Numbered from the stretch's first letter, positions 1-6,764 are shown. The stretch: DNA of 12,993 nucleotides from Bacillota bacterium (GCA_023453725.1 JAEXTB010000303.1:1-12993); one strand, 5' to 3'. Notes: generated by a model from the letters alone, not told the origin. Program-made: numbers and translations.

Positions 1-444
1 CCGCTCCAATACCCGCTGGGAGGGCAGGTTTTCGCATTCCGTTTCGGCAATCACATGTTTTACCCGCGCTTCACGGAGCGCCCAATGGCACATGGCGGCA
101 ACGGCTTCTGTCATATACCCGTGCCCGCGGTGTTCTTCCCCAAGGCCATACCCGATTTCGACTTGCCCGTTCTGATCCGGCACATTCTTAAAATCCGCCG
201 ATCCCACTACAGCGCGGTCTTTCTTGCAAAGAATAAGCCAAAATGTATGGAACAGCGTATTCGCTTCATCCCGCTCCACAATTTCAAGCTGCCCTTGCAC
301 AATATTCAGGAATTCGCCCGTAAGCGGTTCAGCCCGGTAGCTGCAGTTGAGTTCGCGCTCCAGCGTTGATAACTCTTTGATCCATAGCCGCAGCTGACGT
401 GCGTCAAGCGGTACAAGCAGCAGCCGTTCCGTCTCCAGTTTCAT
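1..444 (-). CDS. GNAT family N-acetyltransferase (RimJ/RimL type), C-terminus cut by the window edge
   Basis: Read on the minus strand, the first 148 residues begin MKLETERLLLVPLDARQLRL, the usual opening of RimJ/RimL-like GNAT acetyltransferases, which transfer acetyl from acetyl-CoA to an amine. Residues about 97-112 (VEIGYGLGEEHRGHGYM) carry the beta4 strand and the R-G-H-G-Y acetyl-CoA pyrophosphate loop; residues 130-148 (KHVIAETECENLPSQRVLER) match the following strand and the N-x-x-S helix. The start is set by a GAGGAG ribosome binding site at 451-456. The family is usually about 170-190 residues, so roughly 30 residues lie beyond the left edge. The gene is divergent from the sigma factor gene. 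The substrate cannot be told: RimJ/RimL-like proteins acetylate ribosomal proteins, antibiotics or small metabolites. Family call is firm, substrate unknown. Confidence 0.9.
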   Translation of the reverse strand, partial: MKLETERLLLVPLDARQLRLWIKELSTLERELNCSYRAEPLTGEFLNIVQGQLEIVERDEANTLFHTFWLILCKKDRAVVGSADFKNVPDQNGQVEIGYGLGEEHRGHGYMTEAVAAMCHWALREARVKHVIAETECENLPSQRVLER

Positions 445-459
445 CGTTATCTCCTCGGC

Positions 460-478
460 CTATATTACATCTATATTA
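460..478 (-). promoter_or_regulatory. Tandem TAATATAG repeat upstream of the acetyltransferase gene
   Basis: On the minus strand TAATATAG occurs twice, 11 bases apart, just upstream of the ribosome binding site of the acetyltransferase. Either copy could be a -10 box (TAATAT), or the pair could be a direct-repeat operator on one helix face. No convincing -35 box at the right distance is seen, so the exact role is open. Confidence 0.35.
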
Positions 479-630
479 CCATGGATTGTTAAGGGTTTCC
501 ATTTTGATTAAGGCACATATACAAAAGGCTGAATGAGTGGCTGCAAAAAATATTTTTTAATTGGGTACACTTTCAATGCAAAATTATGCCCGTCCCATTC
601 GTTTATATGGATGAAGAGGTGAAAGAGCGC

Positions 631-1110
631 ATGCATGCCGATCTCAACAACGCATTAAAGAACGCGGTGACCGCACATTCCAAAAACCTTGTGCGTCTTG
701 CGTTTACGTATACAAAAAACGTACAGGACGCCGAGGATATTGTGCAGGAGGTATTCTTCACCTACCTTGACAAGGCACCGGCCTTTGCGGACGAAGTGCA
801 CGAAAAAGCATGGCTGATCCGCGTAACCGCGAACAAATGCAAGGATGCGCTGCGAAAGCGCAAAAGCGCGCCGCTCCCGTTATCCGAAGATATTGTGAGC
901 CTGCCCCCGGAGGAGCGCACAGTCCTTTTTGCAGTGCTGGAACTGGAGGACAAATACCGGCTGCCGCTGCACCTTCACTATTACGAAGGGTATTCCATTG
1001 TGGAAATCGCGCGTATACTCCAGGCCAATCCCGCCACGGTGGGCTCGTGGCTGCAGCGCGGGAGGGCGCTACTCAAAAACCAGCTAGGAGGGGATACCGA
1101 TGTTCGATGA
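631..1110 (+). CDS. ECF-type RNA polymerase sigma factor (sigma-70 family)
   Basis: A 159-residue protein with the two-domain ECF layout. Region 2 spans about residues 18-78, with the DAEDIVQEVFFTYL core-binding helix and the WLIRVTANKCKDALRKRK helix that contacts the -10 DNA. Region 4 spans about 103-150 (LHLHYYEGYSIVEIARIL followed by a recognition helix ATVGSWLQRGRALLK). It directs core RNA polymerase to a small stress or envelope regulon. I chose the ATG at 631 because AGAGGTG lies 9 bases before it. In-frame ATGs at 586 and 607 have no ribosome binding site and would only add up to 15 residues. The 3' end overlaps the next gene by 11 bases, the usual translational coupling of a sigma and its anti-sigma. 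Family certain; regulon unknown. Confidence 0.92.
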   Translation: MHADLNNALKNAVTAHSKNLVRLAFTYTKNVQDAEDIVQEVFFTYLDKAPAFADEVHEKAWLIRVTANKCKDALRKRKSAPLPLSEDIVSLPPEERTVLFAVLELEDKYRLPLHLHYYEGYSIVEIARILQANPATVGSWLQRGRALLKNQLGGDTDVR

Positions 1111-1615
1111 AAAGACGTACCGCTCGGCCATGGAGCATATTCAGCCGGACGCGGGCTTTGAAGAGAAAACACTCTCTTTGTTACAACAAAAACAGAACGG
1201 AAAGAAGAAAGAAGGATTGTATATGAAAGCGAAAAAAGTGGGTCTCCTTTACGGCGGCATTGCCGCGTGCCTGCTCCTGCTGTTGGGCGGATATGCTCTG
1301 TTGAGCTCCAAAGCCAATGTTCCACCGCAGGAAACCATGCCGCCGACCACCGCAAAAGCGATGGTCAACATCGACGGCATTATTGAAGAGGTTTCCGAAG
1401 ACGGTCTCTCCTTCCGCGTGGGCGACCTCTGGGTGCATGTGGATGAAAACACCATGTACGGCATTCCCGGCCCCAATGCCGCCCCTGCAGACGAGCAGCT
1501 CGTAAGCAACACATTCCTTGTCGGCAACGCGGTATCTGGTTATACCGAGGAGGATCCAGCCTCCGGTTCCGTATACGCGCTGCGTATTTACAACAACTTC
1601 CCCCCGCAGCAGTAA
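1100..1615 (+). CDS. Single-pass membrane protein, probable anti-sigma factor for the upstream ECF sigma
   Basis: A 171-residue protein with three visible parts: a short cytoplasmic N-terminus (residues 1-46, charged, lysine-rich at 31-46), one membrane helix (about 48-69, rich in Leu/Ala/Gly), and an outer domain (about 75-171) of alternating beta-type sequence (VNIDGIIEEVSEDGLSFRVG, then DLWVHVDENT) that resembles small OB-fold-like exported domains. A GGAGGGG ribosome binding site sits inside the end of the sigma gene. Position, overlap and topology make an anti-sigma role the best inference: the N-terminus would hold the sigma factor and the outer domain would sense an envelope signal. 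No zinc-binding HxxxCxxC motif is present, so it is not a ZAS-type anti-sigma. An in-frame ATG at 1223 preceded by AAGGA could start a form lacking the cytoplasmic part. Confidence 0.75.
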   Translation: MFDEKTYRSAMEHIQPDAGFEEKTLSLLQQKQNGKKKEGLYMKAKKVGLLYGGIAACLLLLLGGYALLSSKANVPPQETMPPTTAKAMVNIDGIIEEVSEDGLSFRVGDLWVHVDENTMYGIPGPNAAPADEQLVSNTFLVGNAVSGYTEEDPASGSVYALRIYNNFPPQQ

Positions 1616-1629
1616 TATCAGCAATTGGT

Positions 1630-1664
1630 ACAGGGCGGCTCATAATGAGCCGCCCTGTGCTTTT
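1630..1664 (+). terminator. Intrinsic terminator of the sigma/anti-sigma operon
   Basis: A perfect 13-base-pair stem (ACAGGGCGGCTCA with TGAGCCGCCCTGT) around a TAA loop, then GCTTTTCT. It starts 14 bases after the anti-sigma stop codon and shows that the pair forms a two-gene transcript. Confidence 0.9.
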
Positions 1665-1765
1665 CTCGTAGTATTTTTATTGTTGATCCACAGCCAGTCC
1701 CGGATGACGGCAAATTTGCGCCTCGGAAAGAGAGCATGGAGCGATAAGCAAAAAGCCCTGATGTG

Positions 1766-1774
1766 TGCTATCCT
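1766..1774 (+). promoter_or_regulatory. Possible extended -10 promoter for the AraC/GyrI regulator
   Basis: TGCTATCCT fits an extended -10 element (TGN plus TATCCT) about 20 bases before the regulator start codon. No clear -35 box is visible 17 bases upstream, so activation by a protein, possibly the regulator itself, would be needed. The call rests on one short match. Confidence 0.3.
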
Positions 1775-1794
1775 ACAGGTAAGGAAGTGTTGCT

Positions 1795-2703
1795 ATGCAC
1801 GCATGGGAAGCAATCCAAAACGCCATAACGTTGATTGAAGAGAACTTAGCCAAAGAGATCCAAATAGACGCCCTTGCGAGAGGGGCGGCGCTGTCGCCTT
1901 ACTATTTCCAACGCCTGTTTGCACGTTTGGTGAAAAAGCCGGTAAGCGAATATATAAAGCTGCGCAGGCTTGCAAAAGCGTCGGAGGCGCTCAGAGAAAC
2001 GGACAACCGCATTCTTGATGTGGCGCTTACTTATGGGTTTTCCGGCCATGCAAACTTTACCCGCGCCTTTAAAGCAGCGTACGGCGTTACGCCCGGGGAG
2101 TACCGCAAACATCCCGTCATACTGAACCAGTTCATTAAGCCGGACTTGCTCTTGCAATATGTCATGGTAGAGGAAGATGTGACGTTACTTGCCGATGGTA
2201 TGGTGGTGGAAGTCACCCGAAGGCGGCTGGATCAACCGCGCTCATTGATTGGAATTTCCGGCGAACTGCCAATTTCAGAATTGACCGGCGGCAGGGCGAC
2301 AGGTGTGGCCACGGCCGGACTTCTTTGGGATGCGTTTCACCGCCAAAAACCCGGCATCCCGCAGCTGCTGCCAGGCGGGAACGAATACGGCATACTGTAT
2401 CTGGGGGATGCGCAAGAAGGCTTTTGCATGTATCTGGCGGGGGCAGAAGCCGCTTCAACAGAAGCGGCCGGGGAATATGCCGCCTATACGCTTCCTTGCG
2501 GCGATTATGTTGTTTGCTGCTTTGAGGCGCAAAACTTTGCGGAACTCATTGGCTCTGCGGTGTTCAAAGCATCTTCTTTCATGAATACATGGATGAACAT
2601 GCACGGCTTGATTTGCGGCGATTTTGCAGCCGAAATTTACTATGGTACAACACCCGACGCGTGCTATATGGAACAATGGCTCCCTATCCGTATCAACAAA
2701 TAA
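1795..2703 (+). CDS. AraC-family transcriptional regulator with C-terminal GyrI-like effector-binding domain
   Basis: A 302-residue regulator with the DNA-binding part first. Residues about 8-105 hold the two helix-turn-helix motifs of AraC proteins: IDALARGAALSPYYFQRLF (24-42) and ILDVALTYGFSGHANFTRAF (73-92), followed by YGVTPGEYRK. Residues about 125-300 form a GyrI-like domain, the fold used by Rob, BmrR and similar proteins to bind hydrophobic or cationic small molecules. AraC proteins of this order usually activate drug-tolerance or stress genes. The start has AAGGAAG 7-10 bases upstream. The gene follows the sigma operon terminator and precedes a stand-alone GyrI-like gene by 52 bases on the same strand, so the two may be co-transcribed. 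Ligand and targets unknown. Confidence 0.92.
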   Translation: MHAWEAIQNAITLIEENLAKEIQIDALARGAALSPYYFQRLFARLVKKPVSEYIKLRRLAKASEALRETDNRILDVALTYGFSGHANFTRAFKAAYGVTPGEYRKHPVILNQFIKPDLLLQYVMVEEDVTLLADGMVVEVTRRRLDQPRSLIGISGELPISELTGGRATGVATAGLLWDAFHRQKPGIPQLLPGGNEYGILYLGDAQEGFCMYLAGAEAASTEAAGEYAAYTLPCGDYVVCCFEAQNFAELIGSAVFKASSFMNTWMNMHGLICGDFAAEIYYGTTPDACYMEQWLPIRINK

Positions 2704-2755
2704 ATCCCCATCCGCTTTGCGCTACATTTACCATGAAATACAGGAGGCGCTGAAC

Positions 2756-3217
2756 ATGGCAACCGTATCAAACATTACCCTCATCGAGCAAGCCGAGCGG
2801 CACGTATTATCCGTACGGCAAACCATTCACTTTGATGATTTCTCCGCCGTTGCGGGAGTGGCCTATCAAACAATTGGAAAATATGCGAAAGAAGGCGGCA
2901 TTCTGTTTTCCGGCTGTCCGTTTGTATGCTACCACAATGCTGATCTAGAGCAGCTGGATGTGGAGCTTGGGTTTCCTGTGGCAACGCCAATAAAAGGGCA
3001 AGGTGCCATTACTGGGTATACAATTCCCATACAAAAGGCGGTATCAGGAATATTCCTAGGCCCGTATACCAAGACCGATCCGCTGATGATGGATATTTTC
3101 GCTTGGATTGCACAGACCGGTTATGAACCGCGCGGAGAAATCTATCATTATTACCTCAATGATGAGACCCGCCCTACCACAGAGCTTCTTACACAGATTG
3201 TTGTAACAATCAAATAA
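2756..3217 (+). CDS. Stand-alone GyrI-like small-molecule-binding domain protein
   Basis: A 153-residue protein made of one GyrI-like domain and nothing else. The N-terminal NITLIEQAERHVLSVRQTIH strand-helix, the central FVCYHNADLEQLDVELGFPV strand pair, and the closing RGEIYHYYLNDE plus TELLTQIVVTIK are typical of the family (SOUL/GyrI fold). I chose the ATG at 2756 because AGGAGG at 2742-2747 sits 8 bases before it; longer in-frame starts overlap the preceding regulator and lack a ribosome binding site. Such proteins bind small molecules, inhibit gyrase-directed toxins, or hydrolyse reactive compounds (cyclopropanoid hydrolase type); which applies here cannot be read from sequence alone. 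Being next to an AraC regulator with the same sensor fold suggests a shared ligand, an inference. Confidence 0.85.
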   Translation: MATVSNITLIEQAERHVLSVRQTIHFDDFSAVAGVAYQTIGKYAKEGGILFSGCPFVCYHNADLEQLDVELGFPVATPIKGQGAITGYTIPIQKAVSGIFLGPYTKTDPLMMDIFAWIAQTGYEPRGEIYHYYLNDETRPTTELLTQIVVTIK

Positions 3218-3240
3218 GGGAGTTATGAGGTTCTACATCC

Positions 3241-3269
3241 AAAACAGCAGGCCAATCGCCTGCTGTTTT
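3241..3269. terminator. Bidirectional intrinsic terminator between converging genes
   Basis: A 12-base-pair stem (AAAACAGCAGGC with GCCTGCTGTTTT) around a 5-base loop. Flanking A and T runs give a U-tract on both strands, so it can end the GyrI-like transcript (plus) and the AraC sugar-regulator transcript (minus), whose stop codon is only 3 bases away. Confidence 0.9.
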
Positions 3270-3272
3270 CAT

Positions 3273-4133
3273 TTACCGCCACGTTTTACGGTAGGTGTAG
3301 GGCGTCATCTGCTCATGGTCGCGAAACAGTTTGATAAAGTAGCTTGGATGTTCCACGCCGATTTTCTCACAGATGTCATAGACCGGCATATTCGTTGTCC
3401 GCAATAGTTCCTTTGCGCGGTTGATGCGCAGATTGTTGAGATAGTGTGCGGGCGAAACGCCGAAATGCGCTTTAAACTGCCGCTGGAGATGGTATTTGCT
3501 GATGGAAAGATACTCCGAAAGCGTTTCCAGCGTAATTTTTTCCGCATAGTGCGCATCCAGATATGCCGCCGCCTGCAGCAGATAGCCTTCCGCCCCGTAA
3601 GGCGTAAGGCTCTGCGCGTTTAAAACAAGCTCGGTCAGCAGTTCCACAATATGCATGGAGGCGATCAAATCGCTGTTGACGCTGCGCGGGCGGTAGAGCT
3701 GCAGCAGCCGCTCCATATAAAACGGCACATGGGAGGAGGCGGGGATATGGATGGCGTTTGCGCCTTCCTTTGCAAACAGCTCATAATAGTGCGCAACAGA
3801 AAGCCCGTACACATGAGCGAACTTCAAGTGCCAGTGTCCTTCCGGCCCCGTTTCATAACGTTGGAAGGACATACAATCCAAAAACGCAACGTCGCCCGGC
3901 AGCAGGGAATACTCCTTCTCCCCATACAATAGCTTCCCGGAGCCGCCTAGCGTATAAAGCAGCAGGTAGGAAGGCAGGCTGTCCCGTTCGGTATAATAGT
4001 GTTTACCCGCCTTCAACTCCCCAAGCTCCTGCGCGTAGAAAAACCGAGACTTATCAAACAGGTTGGGCGTGACCGTGGTGATATAAGACTCCTTTGAAAG
4101 ATCCAGCGCCGCTTTGACGGTATAGTCCTTCAT
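3273..4133 (-). CDS. AraC-family transcriptional regulator with N-terminal cupin sensor (sugar-type)
   Basis: A 286-residue regulator. Residues about 25-110 form the cupin-like sugar-binding domain (SYLLLYTLGGSGKLLYGEKE, then LLPGDVAFLD and HWHLKFAHVYG). Residues about 190-285 carry two helix-turn-helix motifs (LETLSEYLSISKYHLQRQF and VYDICEKIGVEHPSYFIKLF) with the family ending MTPYTYRK. The start at 4133 is fixed by a GGGAGGG ribosome binding site; an in-frame ATG 66 codons upstream has none and would run through the promoter. The gene is divergent from the isomerase gene, the usual layout for a sugar-responsive activator and its target. Its own promoter carries an inverted repeat over the -10 box, suggesting autoregulation. 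The inducer is unknown, probably a sugar handled by the isomerase. Confidence 0.93.
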   Translation of the reverse strand: MKDYTVKAALDLSKESYITTVTPNLFDKSRFFYAQELGELKAGKHYYTERDSLPSYLLLYTLGGSGKLLYGEKEYSLLPGDVAFLDCMSFQRYETGPEGHWHLKFAHVYGLSVAHYYELFAKEGANAIHIPASSHVPFYMERLLQLYRPRSVNSDLIASMHIVELLTELVLNAQSLTPYGAEGYLLQAAAYLDAHYAEKITLETLSEYLSISKYHLQRQFKAHFGVSPAHYLNNLRINRAKELLRTTNMPVYDICEKIGVEHPSYFIKLFRDHEQMTPYTYRKTWR

Positions 4134-4174
4134 ACTTTCGCCCTCCCTTTCCATTCTGTTGGCGCAACATATTC

Positions 4175-4216
4175 GTATTCTGAGGACAGAATACCGCATG
4201 TGTTTTGCCCGGTCAA
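4175..4216 (-). promoter_or_regulatory. Promoter of the cupin/AraC regulator gene with overlapping palindromic operator
   Basis: On the minus strand TTGACC (4216-4211) and TATTCT (4193-4188) are 17 bases apart, a good sigma-A-type promoter. The -10 box lies inside a perfect inverted repeat (arms GTATTCTG and CAGAATAC, 4-base spacer AGGA, 4175-4194) which also covers the expected start point near 4181. A protein bound there would block polymerase. The repeat would also form a hairpin if transcribed from further upstream. Confidence 0.65.
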
Positions 4217-4306
4217 TCCCTGCCTGCCCAATCAAAGAATAAATAGTGTCTTCAATGCTGCTTTTCGGGCTTTCGTTGCATTTTTTTAGCCGCATATGCA
4301 TAATGC

Positions 4307-4369
4307 GCAATATTTTGCTATATTGCCGCAAGTTCGTAGGATGTGCTTTTCCCCTGCGGTGGATATAAT
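4307..4369 (+). promoter_or_regulatory. Putative activator site and promoter of the sugar isomerase gene
   Basis: A TATAAT box is at 4364-4369, with no recognisable -35 box 16-18 bases upstream, as expected for an activator-dependent promoter. An inverted repeat (GCAATAT, 6-base spacer, ATATTGC; 4307-4326) is centred about 60 bases before the likely start point, a usual position for AraC-type activators. GCCGCA also occurs at 4289 and 4325. Promoter and operator roles are inferred from sequence only. Confidence 0.5.
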
Positions 4370-4437
4370 AATTCTAACGACAGAAGTATCAACATTTATT
4401 TGCCCATCGAAAATAATCAGAAACAGAGGAAACGAAT

Positions 4438-5940
4438 ATGAGCATGCTGCAACCGCTTTCCCTGCCGGTAAAACCGAGAATAGGGTTGTATACCGTTGGA
4501 TTGAAGGCCTATTGGGATCAGTTCAAGGGGCTTCGGGAACGCTTGATCGCTTACGGAGAATTCATCAGGGATCGAATGTCCGAATGGGGAGACGTCTATT
4601 TTTACGGCCTAGTGGACGACAGCGCAAGCGGCAGGCAGGCGGGCGAATGGTTCAATGAGCGCAATGTCGATCTTGTATTCTGCCACTCCGGCACGTATAT
4701 CACAAGCGACAGCGTGCTGCCGGTGCATTTAAGCTGCAAAGCGCCCATGGTGCTTCTTAACCTTCAGCCCACCGCGCAGATCAACTATAAAAAAACCACC
4801 ACCGGGGAATGGCTGGCCAACTGCGGCGCATGCCCGGTGCCGGAAATCACCTACGCTTGCAACCGCGCAGGGATCGATATTCAAGTCATCAACGGCTTAT
4901 TGGGCATGCCGGAAACCTACCCCGGTTCCCTTGCGCAAGAAAACACGGCGAATCGCCCCGAGGCCGTGCTTGCATGGAAGGAGATTTCCGAATACATCCG
5001 CGCGGCAGGCGTCAAGCGCATGCTCAAATGCTCCCGCTTTGGCTTCCTGGGCGGAAATTACAGCGGAATGCTGGATATGTACAACGATTTTACGATGTAC
5101 GAGGCCATATTCGGCCTGCATGTGGAAATATTGGAGATGTGCGACCTTGCGCATGTCATGAATTCCGTCACGCCCGAGGAGATCGCCGCAAAGCGCGCAG
5201 AGATGGACCGTTTCTTTGTGCTTTCCGACGCGCCTGTTGCGGACAGCATTGCAAGTATTCCTACCGAAGAGCAGCTCAACTGGTCCGCCACCGTCGCGGC
5301 GGCTCAGGAACAGTTTGTAAAAGAGCGCAAGCTCGATGCGCTGACCTATTATTACCACGGTGCCGACAACAACGAATATGAGCAGATACAATCCGGCTTT
5401 ATTGTGGGCCACTCGCTGCTCACCGCCCGCTCCGTTCCCTGCGCGGGCGAGGGCGATATGAAGACGGATATCGCCATGAAAATCTGCGATACTTTAGGCG
5501 TAGGCGGCAGCTACTCCGAAATTGTCACGGTGGACTATCTCAACTCCACCATACTTTGGGGCCACGATGGGCCTTTCCACATTGCCATCGCAGATGGCAA
5601 GCCGATTCTGCGAGGCATGGGTGTGTACCACGGCAAGAAGGGCGCGGGTATTTCCGTGGAGGCAAAAGTCAAAAACGGGCCTGTTACCACACTGGGTCTC
5701 ACGCAGCAGCGGGACGGCAAGTTTAAGTTCATCATTTCCGAAGGAATTGCAACCGACGGGGAGATCATGAACATCGGCAATACGCAGACGCAGGTGGACT
5801 TTGGCGTACACCCCGACCGCTACATGGATAAGTGGTTCCGTGAAGCGCCGCCGCACCATTGCAGCATGAGCGTGGGCCACAACAAGGAGCTGTTCCTGAA
5901 AGTGGCGAAGCTGCTGGGCGTTGACGCCGTGGTAGTTTAA
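4438..5940 (+). CDS. L-arabinose/L-fucose isomerase family protein
   Basis: A 500-residue cytoplasmic enzyme with the length and overall layout of L-arabinose isomerase (AraA), a Mn2+-dependent aldose-ketose isomerase. Candidate metal ligands are in order: E338 in AGEGD, E361 in GSYSEI, H376 in WGHDGP, and H473/H474 in APPHHCS, lining up by motif with AraA E306, E333, H350 and H450. Mid-protein, KRMLKCSRFG and DLAHVMNSVTPEEI also resemble AraA. The N-terminal third is clearly divergent from canonical AraA, so the substrate may be another aldose. Ribosome binding site AGAGGAA precedes the start; a second in-frame ATG lies two codons in. It stands alone, divergent from a sugar-type AraC regulator, with no araB or araD partner in the window. 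Family firm, substrate unknown. Confidence 0.88.
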   Translation: MSMLQPLSLPVKPRIGLYTVGLKAYWDQFKGLRERLIAYGEFIRDRMSEWGDVYFYGLVDDSASGRQAGEWFNERNVDLVFCHSGTYITSDSVLPVHLSCKAPMVLLNLQPTAQINYKKTTTGEWLANCGACPVPEITYACNRAGIDIQVINGLLGMPETYPGSLAQENTANRPEAVLAWKEISEYIRAAGVKRMLKCSRFGFLGGNYSGMLDMYNDFTMYEAIFGLHVEILEMCDLAHVMNSVTPEEIAAKRAEMDRFFVLSDAPVADSIASIPTEEQLNWSATVAAAQEQFVKERKLDALTYYYHGADNNEYEQIQSGFIVGHSLLTARSVPCAGEGDMKTDIAMKICDTLGVGGSYSEIVTVDYLNSTILWGHDGPFHIAIADGKPILRGMGVYHGKKGAGISVEAKVKNGPVTTLGLTQQRDGKFKFIISEGIATDGEIMNIGNTQTQVDFGVHPDRYMDKWFREAPPHHCSMSVGHNKELFLKVAKLLGVDAVVV

Positions 5941-5954
5941 CAAGAATGAGACGC

Positions 5955-6006
5955 GGGGTTCTGCCCCACACCCCGGCAAAGGGGCATGATGCCCCTTAAG
6001 AATCCC
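5955..6006 (+). repeat. Double-hairpin intergenic element, copy A
   Basis: Hairpin 1 is GGGGT/GCCCC with loop TCT (5955-5967), the linker holds CACCCCGGC, hairpin 2 is AAGGGGCA/TGCCCCTT with loop TGA (5979-5997), and the tail is AAGAATCCC (5998-6006). It starts 14 bases after the isomerase stop, in sense orientation. It has no T-run, so it is not an ordinary terminator. Three more copies with the same plan are at 8143-8195, 8224-8279 and 11172-11222. Confidence 0.75.
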
Positions 6007-6013
6007 GAATTAT

Positions 6014-6039
6014 AATGGCCGCGAGATATCGCGGCCATT
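6014..6039. terminator. Hairpin between converging isomerase and membrane-protein genes, probable terminator
   Basis: A perfect 11-base-pair stem (AATGGCCGCGA with TCGCGGCCATT) around GATA, lying between two convergent genes and 5 bases from the minus-strand stop codon. The T-rich tails are weak on both strands (TTTGTATTA; ATTATAATT), so efficiency is uncertain. Confidence 0.7.
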
Positions 6040-6043
6040 TGTA

Positions 6044-6505
6044 TTATGATTTGAAAAACTGCTCCAGCTTTGTATGCAAAGCATCCATATCTTCTTGGGA
6101 AAGAGAGTAGTACACGGCATCCCGTTCATCTGTAGAATTGTAGTATTCGAGCTCATTTCCATCAAGATATAGCACAAACAAGTCGTTGCCCATTCCATCC
6201 CTGCAACGAATACTCCAGGAATAACCGGGCGCCGGGGTATGCTTTGGACCGCTGTATGGAACAAGTCCCGCCTCCTGAACGAAAAGGACAACCGCAACGG
6301 CATCTTCCCCAACGAATTGTTTCCCCGGGGGTGGGGCGTCCTTGTTTAATTCCACCACGCCATCGGCAGGAACAAGTGCGGCAAAATTCATCAGCGCGGA
6401 TTGCTGCGTTTCAACAACCTCTTTGTGCCCGTGGGTAAACAGGATCATTAGTACAAACAAAACAACCGCCCCCAGCGCCAAGGGGAATGTACCTTTCTTT
6501 TGCAT
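6044..6505 (-). CDS. Membrane-anchored exported protein of unknown function
   Basis: A 153-residue protein that I do not recognise. Residues about 4-24 (KGTFPLALGAVVLFVLMILF) form a signal anchor after two lysines, so the rest should lie outside the cell. There is no lipobox cysteine. The outer part has a proline-rich stretch (LNKDAPPPGKQF, then YSGPKHTPAPGYSWSIRCRD), a beta-like segment (DLFVLYLDGNELEYYNS) and an acidic C-terminal helix (SLSQEDMDALHTKLEQFFKS). The start at 6505 has GGGAGG 5-6 bases upstream; an ATG eight codons earlier has no site. The gene follows a terminator at 6545-6574, so it may have its own promoter in the 40-base gap or depend on readthrough from the galactokinase side. 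It may be a small exported domain or inhibitor; no function is claimed. Confidence 0.75.
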   Translation of the reverse strand: MQKKGTFPLALGAVVLFVLMILFTHGHKEVVETQQSALMNFAALVPADGVVELNKDAPPPGKQFVGEDAVAVVLFVQEAGLVPYSGPKHTPAPGYSWSIRCRDGMGNDLFVLYLDGNELEYYNSTDERDAVYYSLSQEDMDALHTKLEQFFKS

Positions 6506-6544
6506 CGTGCCTCCCGGACATTGACTCAAATACTTTTTTACATC

Positions 6545-6574
6545 AAAAAGGAAGCGTCGGAAGGTTTCCGGCGC
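6545..6574 (-). terminator. Intrinsic terminator downstream of the small ORF and galactokinase
   Basis: On the minus strand GCGCCGGAA and TTCCGACGC form a 9-base-pair stem (one G-U pair) with loop ACC, followed by TTCCTTTTT. It would end a transcript from the galactokinase gene through the 29-codon ORF. Confidence 0.8.
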
Positions 6575-6603
6575 CTATACCTCTTATAGAGGTCACTTTT
6601 TAT

Positions 6604-6693
6604 TTATTTCTGCTCGGAAGCGGGTGGGATGCAACCATCCGGAAACTCAGGCGAGCAAACAGTTTCATCAAATACAATATCATTCTTTTCCAT
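6604..6693 (-). CDS. Candidate small protein, 29 residues
   Basis: A 29-codon ORF on the minus strand, starting MEKNDIVFDETVCSPEFPDG and ending in SEQK. AAGGAGG lies 8 bases before the ATG, one of the best ribosome binding sites in the window. An intrinsic terminator follows 30 bases after the stop codon. The peptide is acidic with two cysteines (13 and 21) and three Pro-containing turns. It has no membrane segment or export signal. It lies 71 bases downstream of galactokinase on the same strand. I do not recognise it. It could be a small regulatory protein or an unclassified peptide; no modifying enzyme is nearby, so a RiPP precursor is not supported. Without conservation evidence the call stays tentative. 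Confidence 0.45.
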   Translation of the reverse strand: MEKNDIVFDETVCSPEFPDGCIPPASEQK

Positions 6694-6741
6694 GACAGAT
6701 GCCTCCTTGTTTGTTTTTTCCGTTGCTTATTCATACCTCCA

Positions 6742-6757
6742 TTTGAATCTATTCAAA
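6742..6757. promoter_or_regulatory. Perfect inverted repeat between galactokinase and the small ORF
   Basis: TTTGAAT and ATTCAAA flank a 2-base spacer. It starts 8 bases past the galactokinase stop and ends about 50 bases before the small ORF start on the minus strand. The spacer is too short for a good RNA hairpin and no T-run follows, so an operator is more likely than a terminator. Confidence 0.4.
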
Positions 6758-6764
6758 CAAAAAC

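Noticed and set aside
55..369. Plus-strand open frame of 104 codons
   Set aside because: Antisense to the GNAT acetyltransferase, which has matching motifs and a GAGGAG site.
6600..6734. Minus-strand 44-codon ORF starting with GGAGGTATG
   Set aside because: The GGAGG is only one base from the ATG, too close to work well, and it overlaps the 29-codon ORF, which has a well-spaced site; its cationic sequence looks like an out-of-frame reading.
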